Shown here piece by piece: positions 1 through 7,392 of a stretch of 9,089 nucleotides of DNA. The stretch covers positions 1-9,089 of the forward strand of contig SLIW01000584.1 in assembly GCA_007135435.1 (NCBI GenBank). The letters are read 5' to 3'. The notes beneath the pieces were generated by a model. That model had not been told where the DNA came from. It saw nothing but the letters and a program-made list of their open reading frames with translations, and did no database searches. Source of the DNA: Natronomonas sp. (GTDB taxonomy: Archaea; Halobacteriota; Halobacteria; Halobacteriales; Haloarculaceae). Numbering within the stretch: position 1 is the first letter of the stretch; every line of letters starts with the position of its first letter. Position numbers and translations under genes: made by a program.

Positions 1-54
1 GAGCGACCGCCCCCGAGCGAGCGTCTGAAGTGTCCGCGCCCCGCAGTACACCCA

Positions 55-2109
55 ATGAGCGACACCGGCCCACTGCAGCCGGACCGTCCCGACGCCGCGG
101 GGCGCTTCGAGGTGGACGCACCGTTCGAACCCGCCGGCGATCAGCCGGCCGCGATCGCCGAGCTCGTCGACGGCTTCGAATCCGGCGCCGAAAAGCAGAC
201 GCTGCTCGGCGTCACCGGTTCGGGAAAGACCAACACCGTCTCGTGGGTGCTCGAGGAGCTCCAGCAGCCTACACTCGTACTGGCGCACAACAAGACGCTC
301 GCGGCCCAGCTCTACGAGGAGTTCCGCACCCTCTTTCCGAACAACGCCGTCGAATATTTCGTCTCGTACTATGACTACTACCAGCCAGAGGCCTACGTCG
401 AACAGACTGACACCTACATCGACAAGGACATGTCGATCAACGAGGAGATCGACCGGCTGCGCCACTCGGCGACGCGGTCGCTGTTGACCCGCGACGACGT
501 GATCGTCGTCGCATCGGTGTCGGCGATCTACGGCCTCGGCGACCCGCAGAACTACGAGGGGATGGCCCTGCGGCTCGAGCAGGGCGACCGGATCGACCGC
601 GACGAGCTGCTCCGGCGGCTCGTCGACCTCAACTACGAGCGCAACGACGTCGACTTCCACCAGGGGACCTTCCGGGTCCGCGGCGACACCGTCGAGGTCT
701 ACCCGATGTACGGCCGCCACCCGCTCCGGGTCGAGCTGTGGGGCGACGAGATCGACCGCATCATGAAGGTCGACGTCGTCGACGGCGAGGTCGTCTCGAC
801 CGAACCCGCCGCCCTGGTCCACCCGGCGGAGCACTACTCCATCCCTGAGTCGCGGCTCGAGCGGGCGATCGCCGAGATCGAGGACCTCATGGAGAAGCGC
901 GTGCGGTACTTCGAGCGACAGGGCGACCTGGTGGCCGCCCAGCGCATCGAGGAGCGGACCACCTTCGACGTCGAGATGCTGCGCGAGACGGGTCACTGCT
1001 CCGGCATCGAGAACTACTCGGTGCACCTCTCGAACCGCGAGCCGGGCGACGCGCCGTACACGTTGCTCGATTACTTCCCCGAGGGCTTCCTCACCGTCGT
1101 CGACGAGTCCCACGTCACCATCCCCCAGATAAAGGGCCAGTACATGGGCGACAAGTCGCGGAAGGACTCGCTGGTCGACAACGGCTTCCGGCTGCCGACG
1201 GCGTACGACAACCGGCCGCTGACCTTCGAGGAGTTCGACGAGCAGACCGACCGCACGCTGTACGTCTCGGCGACGCCCTCCGACTACGAGCGGGAGGTCA
1301 GCGACCAGGTGGTCGAGCAGATCGTCCGGCCGACCCACCTGGTCGACCCCGCGGTGGAGGTGAGCCCCGCCGAGGGCCAGGTCGAGGACCTGATGGGGCG
1401 CATCGACGCCGTCCCCGACGACGAGCGGGTCCTCGTGACGACGCTCACCAAGCGCATGGCCGAGGACCTCACCGAGTACCTCGAGGGCGCGGGCGTCGAC
1501 GTCGCCTACATGCACGACGAGACCGACACCCTCGAGCGCCACGAGCTCGTCCGGGCGCTTCGCCTGGGGGAGATCCAGGTGCTCGTCGGCATCAACCTCC
1601 TCCGGGAGGGCCTGGACATCCCGGAGGTGAGCCTCGTGGCCATCCTCGACGCCGACCAGGAGGGCTTCCTGCGCTCGGAGACGACGCTCGTCCAGACCAT
1701 GGGCCGCGCCGCCCGCAACGTCAATGGCCGCGTGATCCTCTACGCCGACGAGACGACCTCGGCGATGGAGTCGGCGATCGGCGAGACCCGCCGCCGCCGG
1801 GAGATCCAGCGCGCGTTCAACGAGGAGCACGGCCTCGAACCCCGGACGATCGACAAGGCGGTCGGCGAGACGAACCTCCCCGGCTCGAAGACGGACACCG
1901 GCGGCCTCTCGGGGGTCGAGGCCGACTCGATCGACGAGGCGGAGGAGCTGCTCGAACGCCTCGAGCGCCGGATGCAGGAGGCGGCCGACAACCTCGAGTT
2001 CGAGCTCGCCGCCGACATCCGCGACCGAATCCGCGAGCTCCGAAATACGTTCGAGGACCTCGACGACGACGGCGGGGTCCCCGCGCCGGCGGCCGACGAG
2101 GAGTTCTGA
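55..2109 (+). CDS. uvrB: UvrABC system protein B (excinuclease subunit, DNA helicase-like)
   Basis: UvrB is the damage-verifying ATPase of bacterial-type nucleotide excision repair; it receives DNA from UvrA and recruits UvrC for incision. The 684-residue length is normal for the family. Visible motifs, in order: Walker A GVTGSGKT (52-59); [10 protein letters not shown] (77-86); the tyrosine-rich beta-hairpin region around [14 protein letters not shown] (101-114); Walker B/DEAD-like DESH (350-353); SATPSDYE (405-412); [20 protein letters not shown] (512-531); and the arginine-finger motif QTMGRAAR (547-554). A C-terminal UVR domain (about 627-662), which contacts UvrC, is followed by a short acidic tail. 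The ATG at 55 places an acidic 20-residue leader before the conserved [14 protein letters not shown] segment, which fits haloarchaeal UvrB. No uvrA or uvrC is in the window. Haloarchaea are known to carry uvrABC, probably acquired from bacteria. I see no missing key residues. Confidence 0.98.
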   Translation: MSDTGPLQPDRPDAAGRFEVDAPFEPAGDQPAAIAELVDGFESGAEKQTLLGVTGSGKTNTVSWVLEELQQPTLVLAHNKTLAAQLYEEFRTLFPNNAVEYFVSYYDYYQPEAYVEQTDTYIDKDMSINEEIDRLRHSATRSLLTRDDVIVVASVSAIYGLGDPQNYEGMALRLEQGDRIDRDELLRRLVDLNYERNDVDFHQGTFRVRGDTVEVYPMYGRHPLRVELWGDEIDRIMKVDVVDGEVVSTEPAALVHPAEHYSIPESRLERAIAEIEDLMEKRVRYFERQGDLVAAQRIEERTTFDVEMLRETGHCSGIENYSVHLSNREPGDAPYTLLDYFPEGFLTVVDESHVTIPQIKGQYMGDKSRKDSLVDNGFRLPTAYDNRPLTFEEFDEQTDRTLYVSATPSDYEREVSDQVVEQIVRPTHLVDPAVEVSPAEGQVEDLMGRIDAVPDDERVLVTTLTKRMAEDLTEYLEGAGVDVAYMHDETDTLERHELVRALRLGEIQVLVGINLLREGLDIPEVSLVAILDADQEGFLRSETTLVQTMGRAARNVNGRVILYADETTSAMESAIGETRRRREIQRAFNEEHGLEPRTIDKAVGETNLPGSKTDTGGLSGVEADSIDEAEELLERLERRMQEAADNLEFELAADIRDRIRELRNTFEDLDDDGGVPAPAADEEF

Positions 2110-2120
2110 CGAGGGCACTC

Positions 2121-2146
2121 CCTGCAGATTGGTCACTCATTGCAGG
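2121..2146. repeat. Inverted repeat downstream of uvrB
   Basis: CCTGCA at 2121-2126 is mirrored exactly by TGCAGG at 2141-2146 around a 14-nt spacer, starting 12 nt after the uvrB stop codon. It could be part of a 3' end structure or a protein site. There is no T-rich tract after it, so I do not call it a terminator. Confidence 0.35.
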
Positions 2147-2194
2147 ACGCTCGGTTCCCCCGTGCGAGGTATCCGGGCCCTGACGTTCCCGTAG

Positions 2195-2202
2195 CTTTTA
2201 GC
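2195..2202 (+). promoter_or_regulatory. TATA-like promoter element of the membrane-protein gene
   Basis: CTTTTAGC is an A/T island in GC-rich DNA. It lies about 28 nt upstream of the ATG at 2226, the spacing expected between an archaeal TATA box and the start of a leaderless haloarchaeal transcript. It suggests that this gene is transcribed separately from uvrB. This is inferred from position and composition only. Confidence 0.5.
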
Positions 2203-2225
2203 TCGCCAGCCGAATTCTATCGCGT

Positions 2226-2942
2226 ATGCAGGAGGGGGTCCGCGCCTACGTCCGGTCGCCGGCCGCCGCCCTCTCGACGCTCCTCGGCGGCGTCGCGGTC
2301 GGGGTCGTCGTCGTGGCCGGCATCCGGGTGGCGCTCGCGGTCGGCGACCTGGAGGCGCTCGACAACCCGATGTTCCTGGGCGGGTTCGGCCCGCTCCTGT
2401 ACGGGGTGGTCCTCGCGCTCGGCGTGGCGGCGGTCGCCGTCGTGTGGCTGCCGTTCGGCGCGGCCGTCGCCTACGCCGTCGGCCGGGGCGTCCGGGACGG
2501 ACGGGCCTCGGTCGGCGAGACCGCCACCGCGACCCTCGACGCCTCCGAGCCCCTCTATCGGTGGGTGCGCACCCGGGCGGCCGTCGGCCCGCTGGCGGAG
2601 CGGGTCCTCACCGAGGACGACGTCGCGTCCACCGAGGTCGCGGCGGGCTGTGCGAGGTACGTCGTCCCGGCGGCCGTCCTCGACGCGCCGGCGCTCCCGG
2701 GCGCGGTCGAGCGGGCGAACCGCGTGACGCCACGTCCGGGCCGCGAGCGGGTCCCCCTCGCGTGCGCGGCCGTCTTCGGGGCACTGGCGATCGGCTCCTA
2801 CGTCGTCGATCCGGGAGGTCTCGGGGTGGTCCTGGCACTGGGTGTCGGTGTGGTCGGCTGTGTCCTCGCCGCGGCGCTGGACACCGCGTGGCGCGCCGGG
2901 GTCTACGCCACGCAGGACCTCTCGGAGGGATTCGTCCGGTAG
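2226..2942 (+). CDS. Multi-pass integral membrane protein of unknown function
   Basis: I do not recognise a characterised family. The 238-residue protein has four probable hydrophobic segments: about 15-40, 54-87 (long, possibly two helices or a hairpin), 175-193 and 197-220. Between the second and third lies a hydrophilic cytosol- or exterior-facing stretch of about 85 residues (88-172) rich in Arg, Glu and Asp, including EPLYRWVRTRAAVGPLAERV (108-127). There is no signal peptide, and I see no catalytic motif or cysteine cluster. The C-terminal pattern ALDTAWRAGVYATQ (217-230) loosely resembles the ends of other haloarchaeal four-to-six-helix membrane proteins of unknown function (DUF-type); that is a weak impression. 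The ATG at 2226 is supported by a TATA-like element 28 nt upstream. The gene is followed by the convergent cob pair, so its 3' neighbour gives no functional hint. Confidence 0.75.
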   Translation: MQEGVRAYVRSPAAALSTLLGGVAVGVVVVAGIRVALAVGDLEALDNPMFLGGFGPLLYGVVLALGVAAVAVVWLPFGAAVAYAVGRGVRDGRASVGETATATLDASEPLYRWVRTRAAVGPLAERVLTEDDVASTEVAAGCARYVVPAAVLDAPALPGAVERANRVTPRPGRERVPLACAAVFGALAIGSYVVDPGGLGVVLALGVGVVGCVLAAALDTAWRAGVYATQDLSEGFVR

Positions 2943-2956
2943 GTGGAATCTAACGG

Positions 2957-2966
2957 TAGAAAACAC
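2957..2966 (-). terminator. Possible T-tract terminator of the cob transcript
   Basis: On the minus strand, about 55-60 nt past the cobB stop, the sequence contains a TTTT run (complement of AAAA at 2960-2963) in otherwise GC-rich DNA. Archaeal transcription commonly stops at short T tracts without a required hairpin. The run is short, and it sits in the 76-bp gap between two convergent genes where a stop is expected. Weak support. Confidence 0.25.
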
Positions 2967-3018
2967 GATAGATGGTATCGGATGGAACCGTGCACCGACG
3001 ACTGTCGAACCGTCCGTG

Positions 3019-4392
3019 CTACAGCGACTCCACGAACCGATCGAACGCGCCCGAGTCGGCGTGGACGTGGCAGTAGGTCCCCAGACTCCGGTACTCGCAG
3101 AGCCCGTCCTTCCCGTCGGCGATCCCGTCGCCCCGCGTGACGTCGAAGGCGAACGTCGCGTCGGCGGCGACGTCGGCGCTGGAGTAGTGGAACTCGTGGC
3201 CGCGGAGGGTCTCGCCGCGCGCGGCGGTCAGCGACCCCTGTCGCGCCTCGAGCGAGACGTGATCGAGCGCCTGGTAGCGCTCGTGCATCACCACGGTGGC
3301 CGGCAGGACGCCCGCCATGTCGTGCGTCTCGCCGTCCACGTCGGTCAGCGCGTCGCAGAGGGCCATCATCCCGCCACACTCCCCGAGGACGGCCACCCCG
3401 TCGGCGGCCAGGTCCCCGATCTCTGCGAGCGTCCCGCCCGCCGCGAGCTCCGCGCCGTGCAGCTCGGGATAGCCCCCGGGGAGGTAGACGCCGTCGCACG
3501 CCGGGACGGGGTCGCCGGCGACGGGTGAGAAGGTCTCGACGGTGGCCCGCTCGCGCAGTCGCTCCCTGGTGGCGGGGTAGACGAAGCAGAACGCCGCGTC
3601 GTCGGCGACCGCCACGGTCACGTCGGTCGCCCCCCGCGGCGGCTCGGGTTCGGTCCCGGTTTCGGTCCCGGTTTCGGTCCCGGTTTCGGTCCCGGTTTCG
3701 TCCCCGGCCCCGGGTTCGAGCTCGGGAGGCGGCGGCTCGCGGGCCAGTTCCACCAGCCGTTCGACCGCGACGTGTTCGGCGGCCTCCTCGAGCGCCTCGA
3801 CGTCGACCGGCGCCTCCTCGCCAAGGTGGAGCCCGAGGTGCCGCTCGGGGATCTCGAGCCCCGACAGCGGCGGGACGCGTCCGAGGTACGCGAGGCAGTC
3901 GGGGAGCGCCCCGCGGATGCCCTCCTCGTGACGCCCTCCGTGGGCCCGCTGGGCGATCACTCCGACGACGTCGACGTCCCGGCCGGCGTGGCCCGCGTAC
4001 TCGCGGAACCCCAGCGCCTGGGCGGCGACGCTCTCCATGCCCGCCGCGGCGTCGACGACGAGGACGACCGGCAGGCCCAGGGTCTCGGCGACGTGGGCGG
4101 TGGAGTTCGTGCCGTCGTACAGCCCCATCATCCCCTCGACGACGCAGACGTCGCCGGAGCCCCGCCAGTAGTTGCGCCGACAGCCCTCCGCGCCGGAGAG
4201 CCACGGGTCGAGCGTCCGCGAGGGCCGATCGTCCGCGAGCGCGACCGCGTGGTGGCTCGGGTCGATGAAGTCGGGGCCCGCCTTGGCCGGCTGGGGGTCG
4301 TAGCCGGCGTGCTGGAGCGCCCGGAGGACCACCAGGGTCGCGACCGTCTTGCCGACGCCCGAGGCGGTCCCGGCGAGGACGATCCCCCTCAC
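3019..4392 (-). CDS. cobB: Cobyrinate a,c-diamide synthase (CbiA/CobB type)
   Basis: This enzyme uses ATP and glutamine to amidate the a and c acetate side chains of cobyrinate (or the hydrogenobyrinate analogue) in corrin-ring synthesis. Two domains are visible. An N-terminal dethiobiotin-synthetase-like ATPase has the P-loop GTASGVGKT (8-16), [12 protein letters not shown] (37-48) and EGMMGLYDG (86-94). A C-terminal class I glutamine amidotransferase has LPGGYPELH (304-312), the nucleophile Cys339 in [17 protein letters not shown] (398-404) and the catalytic-type His442 in GTYCHVH. The length of 457 is close to family norms. The domains are joined by a low-complexity acidic linker (about 219-256) that includes four TGTE units from an exact 12-bp DNA repeat. 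The start codon is GTG at 4392-4390, overlapping the cobT stop in GTGA, so translational coupling is likely. The stop is TAG. Confidence 0.94.
   Translation of the reverse strand: MRGIVLAGTASGVGKTVATLVVLRALQHAGYDPQPAKAGPDFIDPSHHAVALADDRPSRTLDPWLSGAEGCRRNYWRGSGDVCVVEGMMGLYDGTNSTAHVAETLGLPVVLVVDAAAGMESVAAQALGFREYAGHAGRDVDVVGVIAQRAHGGRHEEGIRGALPDCLAYLGRVPPLSGLEIPERHLGLHLGEEAPVDVEALEEAAEHVAVERLVELAREPPPPELEPGAGDETGTETGTETGTETGTEPEPPRGATDVTVAVADDAAFCFVYPATRERLRERATVETFSPVAGDPVPACDGVYLPGGYPELHGAELAAGGTLAEIGDLAADGVAVLGECGGMMALCDALTDVDGETHDMAGVLPATVVMHERYQALDHVSLEARQGSLTAARGETLRGHEFHYSSADVAADATFAFDVTRGDGIADGKDGLCEYRSLGTYCHVHADSGAFDRFVESL
3649..3700 (-). repeat. 12-bp tandem repeat within cobB
   Basis: Four exact copies of the 12-mer TTCGGTCCCGGT (+ strand) occupy 3649-3696, followed by a partial copy to 3700. 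Read on the minus strand they encode TGTE units in the linker between the CobB synthetase and amidotransferase domains (residues about 231-248). The unit is a multiple of three, so changes in copy number would keep the frame. Confidence 0.95.
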
Positions 4393-5579
4393 CGCGACGC
4401 CTCCGGGTCGGCGTCGGGGCGGTCGGCGTCGGGGCGGTCGGCGTCGGGGCGGCCGCCGGTTCGCCCGGGCGTCTCGTCGTCCGTCCCGAGCAGTTCGTCG
4501 TACAGGTCACGGACTCCAGCGCGGACCTCGCGCATAGGGAGCCCGGTCCGCTCGGCGAGCGCGAGCGCCCCTCCCATGCCGACACCCTCCTTGCCCTCTC
4601 CGACGAGGAACCGGGCGGTCGCCGGGTGGTCGTCGGTGAAGCCGGGATCGGTGACGGTCAGCGAGAGGTCCAGGGCATCGGCGGCGCGCGAGAGGTCGAT
4701 CGCGGGGTCGTCGGCGAGGAACGACGTCGTCGCCAGCGAGAGGGGCCCCTCGTGGCCGGCGTGCCGGAGGCAGGCGGCGACCGCCACCTGCTGGGTGCCG
4801 CCGGCCAGGGTGACGGCGGTGTCGGTCTCGAGGGCGCCGGCCGCCAGGCCGACGAGGACCGCGAGGACGGGGTCGCCGACGCGTCGTAGCGCGACCGTGG
4901 GCTCGCGGGCCGCCCCGCCCGGCTGCAGCGCGGAGGCCTCGAGCGCCTCGGCGACGACGCGGCGCTTCAGCCCCAGCGGGTTCTCCCGCATCGACGAGGA
5001 GACGGCACCGCGGGGTATCCGCCGTTCGTCCTGCCCGATCTCGCCGTCCCTCGTCGCGGACGCATCCCCGGTTCCGTGGCCGTCTCCCCCGACGAGGCCG
5101 TCATCGACCCCGAGCACGTCGGCCTCGCCGAGCGCCGCGAGGACGCCCATGGCCGTCGTCGTTCCCCCGGGGATGGTCTCGGCGAGGAGGAGCTCGTCGT
5201 CGGGGAGCCGCCGGCCGAACTGCCGGGCGGCCGCGACGGCCCCCGGTGCGCAGGGGACCGGGTCGCGCTCCCGGACGTCGCCGCCGGGGCTCGCGCCGAC
5301 CGAGACCGTCGGCGCCCCCGTCGGCTCGGCAAGGCCGGCGTCGACGACGGTCGTCGCCAGGCCGAGCCGCTCGACGACCGCCCGGGTCACGACGGCCGGG
5401 GTCGGACAGCCCGACGGAGAGACGGGCACGACCGGTGCGCGCACCGGCCGGCCGTAGACGAGCACCTCGGCGTCGGCGCTCGGCGTGTGGCCCAGCACCT
5501 CCGGGTCGGCCCCCGCGGCGGTGATCCCCTCGATGGCCGCCGTCCGGGTCGACCCCGCACAGAGCACCAGTCGGGTCAC
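4389..5579 (-). CDS. cobT: Archaeal-type nicotinate-nucleotide:dimethylbenzimidazole phosphoribosyltransferase family protein
   Basis: This family (the archaeal CobT/UPF0284 branch) transfers phosphoribose from nicotinate mononucleotide to a lower-ligand base, giving an alpha-riboside phosphate for the nucleotide loop of cobalamin. Supporting segments are the N-terminal [20 protein letters not shown] (5-24), [13 protein letters not shown] (31-43), [15 protein letters not shown] (133-147), the conserved [11 protein letters not shown] (199-209), [13 protein letters not shown] (257-269) and [14 protein letters not shown] (328-341). Two parts look unusual: a Gly/Asp-rich stretch at about 153-192, just after the phosphate-binding-like loop, and an acidic C-terminal tail (about 365-396) containing three exact PDADR repeats. 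The start is GTG at 5579-5577; the reading frame stays open upstream, but the conserved N-terminus begins here. The gene overlaps the downstream cobB start by four bases, so they form an operon. Substrate specificity (dimethylbenzimidazole or another base) cannot be read from the sequence. Confidence 0.92.
   Translation of the reverse strand: MTRLVLCAGSTRTAAIEGITAAGADPEVLGHTPSADAEVLVYGRPVRAPVVPVSPSGCPTPAVVTRAVVERLGLATTVVDAGLAEPTGAPTVSVGASPGGDVRERDPVPCAPGAVAAARQFGRRLPDDELLLAETIPGGTTTAMGVLAALGEADVLGVDDGLVGGDGHGTGDASATRDGEIGQDERRIPRGAVSSSMRENPLGLKRRVVAEALEASALQPGGAAREPTVALRRVGDPVLAVLVGLAAGALETDTAVTLAGGTQQVAVAACLRHAGHEGPLSLATTSFLADDPAIDLSRAADALDLSLTVTDPGFTDDHPATARFLVGEGKEGVGMGGALALAERTGLPMREVRAGVRDLYDELLGTDDETPGRTGGRPDADRPDADRPDADPEASR
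4406..4450 (-). repeat. 15-bp tandem repeat at the cobT 3' end
   Basis: Three exact head-to-tail copies of GGTCGGCGTCGGGGC (+ strand) encode PDADR units in the CobT C-terminal tail (about 377-391). The array ends about 14 bp before the start of cobB. The unit length preserves the frame, so only the length of the tail would vary. Confidence 0.95.
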
Positions 5580-5590
5580 GGTGGGTCTGG

Positions 5591-5606
5591 CTGTCCATTC
5601 GGACAG
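5591..5606. promoter_or_regulatory. Perfect inverted repeat upstream of cobT (possible operator or leader hairpin)
   Basis: CTGTCC (5591-5596) and GGACAG (5601-5606) form a perfect 6-bp dyad around ATTC, 11 bp before the cobT GTG. On the minus strand the nearest A/T-leaning element is TTGAAGG (about 5611-5617), a poor TATA candidate. If that were the promoter, the dyad would lie between TATA and the transcript start, a typical repressor position. It could equally be a 5' leader hairpin. No direct evidence for a regulator. Confidence 0.4.
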
Positions 5607-5615
5607 GCGACCTTC

Positions 5616-5682
5616 AACGTGCGGGTAGCGGGCGTCCTCGAACGTGCGGGTAGCGGGCGTCCTCGAACGTGCGGGTCGCGGG
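5616..5682. repeat. 25-bp tandem repeat in the cobT upstream region
   Basis: Two exact 25-bp copies (5616-5640 and 5641-5665), both beginning AACGTGCGGGTAGCGG, are followed by a third, partial copy (5666-5682, 17 bp with one A-to-C change). The array lies immediately upstream of the dyad near the cobT start. It has no spacers, so it is not CRISPR. It may be a recent duplication or a repeated protein-binding site. Confidence 0.95.
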
Positions 5683-5692
5683 GTCGTGCGGC

Positions 5693-5730
5693 GGCCGGAA
5701 CTGGACGTCCGTCCATCGGTTCCCGCGGCC
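5693..5730. repeat. Long imperfect inverted repeat between cobT and the phosphodiesterase gene
   Basis: A perfect core, TGGACG-TC-CGTCCA (5702-5715), is extended outward by GGAAC (5697-5701) pairing with GTTCC (5719-5723), and by GGCC (5693-5696) pairing with GGCC (5727-5730). The extensions leave two 3-nt bulges on the right arm. About 14-15 base pairs could form. It lies upstream of the predicted promoter of the gene at 5819, so it may be a regulator site or part of an unannotated transcript. Confidence 0.6.
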
Positions 5731-5784
5731 GACCCTGGTGAACGCGGGCGTAAGCACGACCTTCCCGTCAGGTTACAGACTCTG

Positions 5785-5793
5785 TTACTAAGA
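5785..5793 (+). promoter_or_regulatory. TATA-like promoter element of the phosphodiesterase gene
   Basis: GTTACTAAGA, around 5784-5793, is the only A/T-rich patch close to the gene. It is centred about 30 nt before the ATG at 5819, which fits a leaderless or near-leaderless archaeal transcript. Based on position and composition only. Confidence 0.5.
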
Positions 5794-5818
5794 CCGCGCT
5801 CGTGCCCAGGACTGCCGT

Positions 5819-7312
5819 ATGACGGACACGATCGTCGTCGGGCTCGACGGAGCGGGGTTCGAGTTGCTCGGCCCGCTCGTCGAGGAGGGGGAGCTGCCCG
5901 CGCTCGCCGAGATCTTCGAGCGGGGCGTCATCGGCGACCTCGAGTCGGTGCTGCCGCCGGTCACCTCACCGAACTGGAAGGCGTACCTGACGGGCAAGAA
6001 CCCGGCCAAGCTGGGGATCTTCTGGTGGCACAACGTGGACGTCGAGAACCGGCGGGTACACCGGCCGGTCGAGCGATACCAGGACCACACGGAGTACTGG
6101 GAGGTGCTGGCGGAGGCGGGTGAGCGGGTCGGCGTCCTCGGCGTGCCGACGACGTACCCGCCGAAGCCGGCCGGCGAGTTCGTGGTCTCCGGGCCGCCGG
6201 ACGCCGAGGAGAGCGGGTACACCCACCCGCCCTCCCTGGAGGCGGAGCTCAAGGAACGGTTCGACTACCGGGTGAACAAGCGGGGGCTCATCGACCTCGA
6301 CGACCCGCCGTCCTGCGAGGAGGTCCTCGACATCATCGACACGCGCTTCGAGGCGGCGACCCACCTCTTCGACGAGCGCTCGCTGTCGTTCATGCAGGTG
6401 ACGACCTTCTACATCAACGCCCTCCACCACAACCTCTGGGACCACGAGTACACCATCCGCGGCTGGAAGATCATCGACGACCACCTGGCGTCGCTGCTCG
6501 AGCGCGACTGCAACCTGGTGTTGATGAGCGACCACGGCCACGCCGAGATCGAGACGGTGTTCAACATCAACGCCTGGCTCGAACGGGAGGGCTACCTCAC
6601 CTACGACCGGGAGCTCTCGGACCGGCTCCACTCGATGGGCGTCAACACCGACCGGATCAAGCGGCTCCTCGTCAGGATCGATCGAACGCTCCCGGGGATG
6701 GAGGTCCGGTCGGCGGTCGAGCGAGCGGCGCCCCGGTGGCTCATCAACCGGCTCCCCGACGAGTCTGGCGAGCTCGGCGGCAGCAAACACGAGATGGCCG
6801 ACTGGGACGAGACCGACGCCATCGCGAGCGCGCAGGGTCCCGTCTACATCACCGTCGACCGCGAGAGCGCCCGGTACGAGCTCGTCCGCGAGGCGCTCGT
6901 CGACGCGCTGTCGACGCTCACCGGTCCGGACGGCAGGCCGATCGCCACCGCCGTCCACCGCGCCGAGGAGGTCTACGAGGGGCCGTACCTCGCGGAGGCC
7001 CCCGACATCGTGATCGACAAGGCCCCGCACGTCAACATCCGCGAGGGCTTCGGTGCCGCCGAGGTCTTCCCCGAGACCGACCCCAGCTGGCGGGGCGTCA
7101 ACACCCGGTCGGGCCTCTTCGCCGCGGTCGGCCCGGACTTCCGGGCCGGGACCGTCGAGGGGATGTCGATCCTCGACCTCGCACCGACGCTCCTGCACCT
7201 CCACGGCCAGCCCGTGCCGGACGACATGGACGGACGCGTCCGCCGGTCGGTGTTCGCCGAGGATAGCCCGCCGGCGAACGAGACCGTCCGCGAGCTCGAG
7301 GCCGACGACTGA
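5819..7312 (+). CDS. Alkaline phosphatase superfamily protein, type I phosphodiesterase/nucleotide pyrophosphatase-like
   Basis: The 497-residue protein probably hydrolyses a phosphate mono- or diester; the substrate is unknown. Family landmarks: N-terminal [12 protein letters not shown] with metal ligand Asp10; the nucleophile region [17 protein letters not shown] (46-62; Thr49 or Ser50); GIFWWHN (66-72); a helix with [10 protein letters not shown] (201-210); [11 protein letters not shown] (235-245), with ligands Asp238 and His239; DWDETDAIA (328-336); APDIVI (394-399); and a C-terminal [20 protein letters not shown] (432-451) with [11 protein letters not shown]. At two places where family members usually have metal ligands, this protein has Asn: Asn200 in the DxxxHxxW-like motif and Asn428 four residues before GLF. 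No signal peptide or membrane segment is visible, so it is probably cytoplasmic. The ATG at 5819 fits a TATA-like element about 30 nt upstream. A GC hairpin follows the stop. No neighbouring gene indicates the pathway. Confidence 0.88.
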   Translation: MTDTIVVGLDGAGFELLGPLVEEGELPALAEIFERGVIGDLESVLPPVTSPNWKAYLTGKNPAKLGIFWWHNVDVENRRVHRPVERYQDHTEYWEVLAEAGERVGVLGVPTTYPPKPAGEFVVSGPPDAEESGYTHPPSLEAELKERFDYRVNKRGLIDLDDPPSCEEVLDIIDTRFEAATHLFDERSLSFMQVTTFYINALHHNLWDHEYTIRGWKIIDDHLASLLERDCNLVLMSDHGHAEIETVFNINAWLEREGYLTYDRELSDRLHSMGVNTDRIKRLLVRIDRTLPGMEVRSAVERAAPRWLINRLPDESGELGGSKHEMADWDETDAIASAQGPVYITVDRESARYELVREALVDALSTLTGPDGRPIATAVHRAEEVYEGPYLAEAPDIVIDKAPHVNIREGFGAAEVFPETDPSWRGVNTRSGLFAAVGPDFRAGTVEGMSILDLAPTLLHLHGQPVPDDMDGRVRRSVFAEDSPPANETVRELEADD

Positions 7313-7316
7313 GCAC

Positions 7317-7332
7317 TGGCGGACGACCGCCA
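7317..7332 (+). terminator. Perfect hairpin just after the phosphodiesterase stop codon
   Basis: TGGCGG (7317-7322) and CCGCCA (7327-7332) form a perfect 6-bp GC-rich stem with the 4-nt loop ACGA, beginning four bases after the TGA. No T tract follows, so it may stabilise the mRNA 3' end or separate this gene from the next one instead of terminating transcription. Confidence 0.35.
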
Positions 7333-7392
7333 CACCGACCGGCGACTGCCCACCGGCGGCAGCTACTTGCCACTGGCTCGGCACCTCCAGCC

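Noticed and set aside
1..54. Promoter for uvrB or the tail of an upstream gene
   Set aside because: No convincing TATA-like element lies at the expected distance, and the stretch is too short to support a coding call.
2217..2966. 249-codon minus-strand frame opposite the membrane-protein gene
   Set aside because: The plus-strand frame has clear hydrophobic segments and a well-spaced TATA-like element; the minus frame is hydrophilic, Arg/Asp-rich and without motifs.
2903..4585. Long minus-strand frame overlapping cobB in another register
   Set aside because: The translation is dominated by Arg/Gly/Pro and has no motifs. The overlapping cobB frame has a P-loop and amidotransferase residues.
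3772..5457. 561-codon plus-strand frame opposite cobB and cobT
   Set aside because: It is antisense to two recognisable genes, with Ser/Arg/Pro-rich composition and no domain signal.
5616..5682. Possible CRISPR array
   Set aside because: The copies are directly adjacent with no unique spacers, and there are only two full units and no cas genes nearby.
5580..5818. Possible cobalamin riboswitch upstream of cobT
   Set aside because: I could not find the conserved B12-box-like core, and the inverted repeats present are short. A covariance-model search would be decisive.
5644..6123. Short plus-strand frame starting within the 25-bp repeat
   Set aside because: It runs out of frame into the phosphodiesterase gene and has an Arg/Ala/Gly-rich product without motifs.
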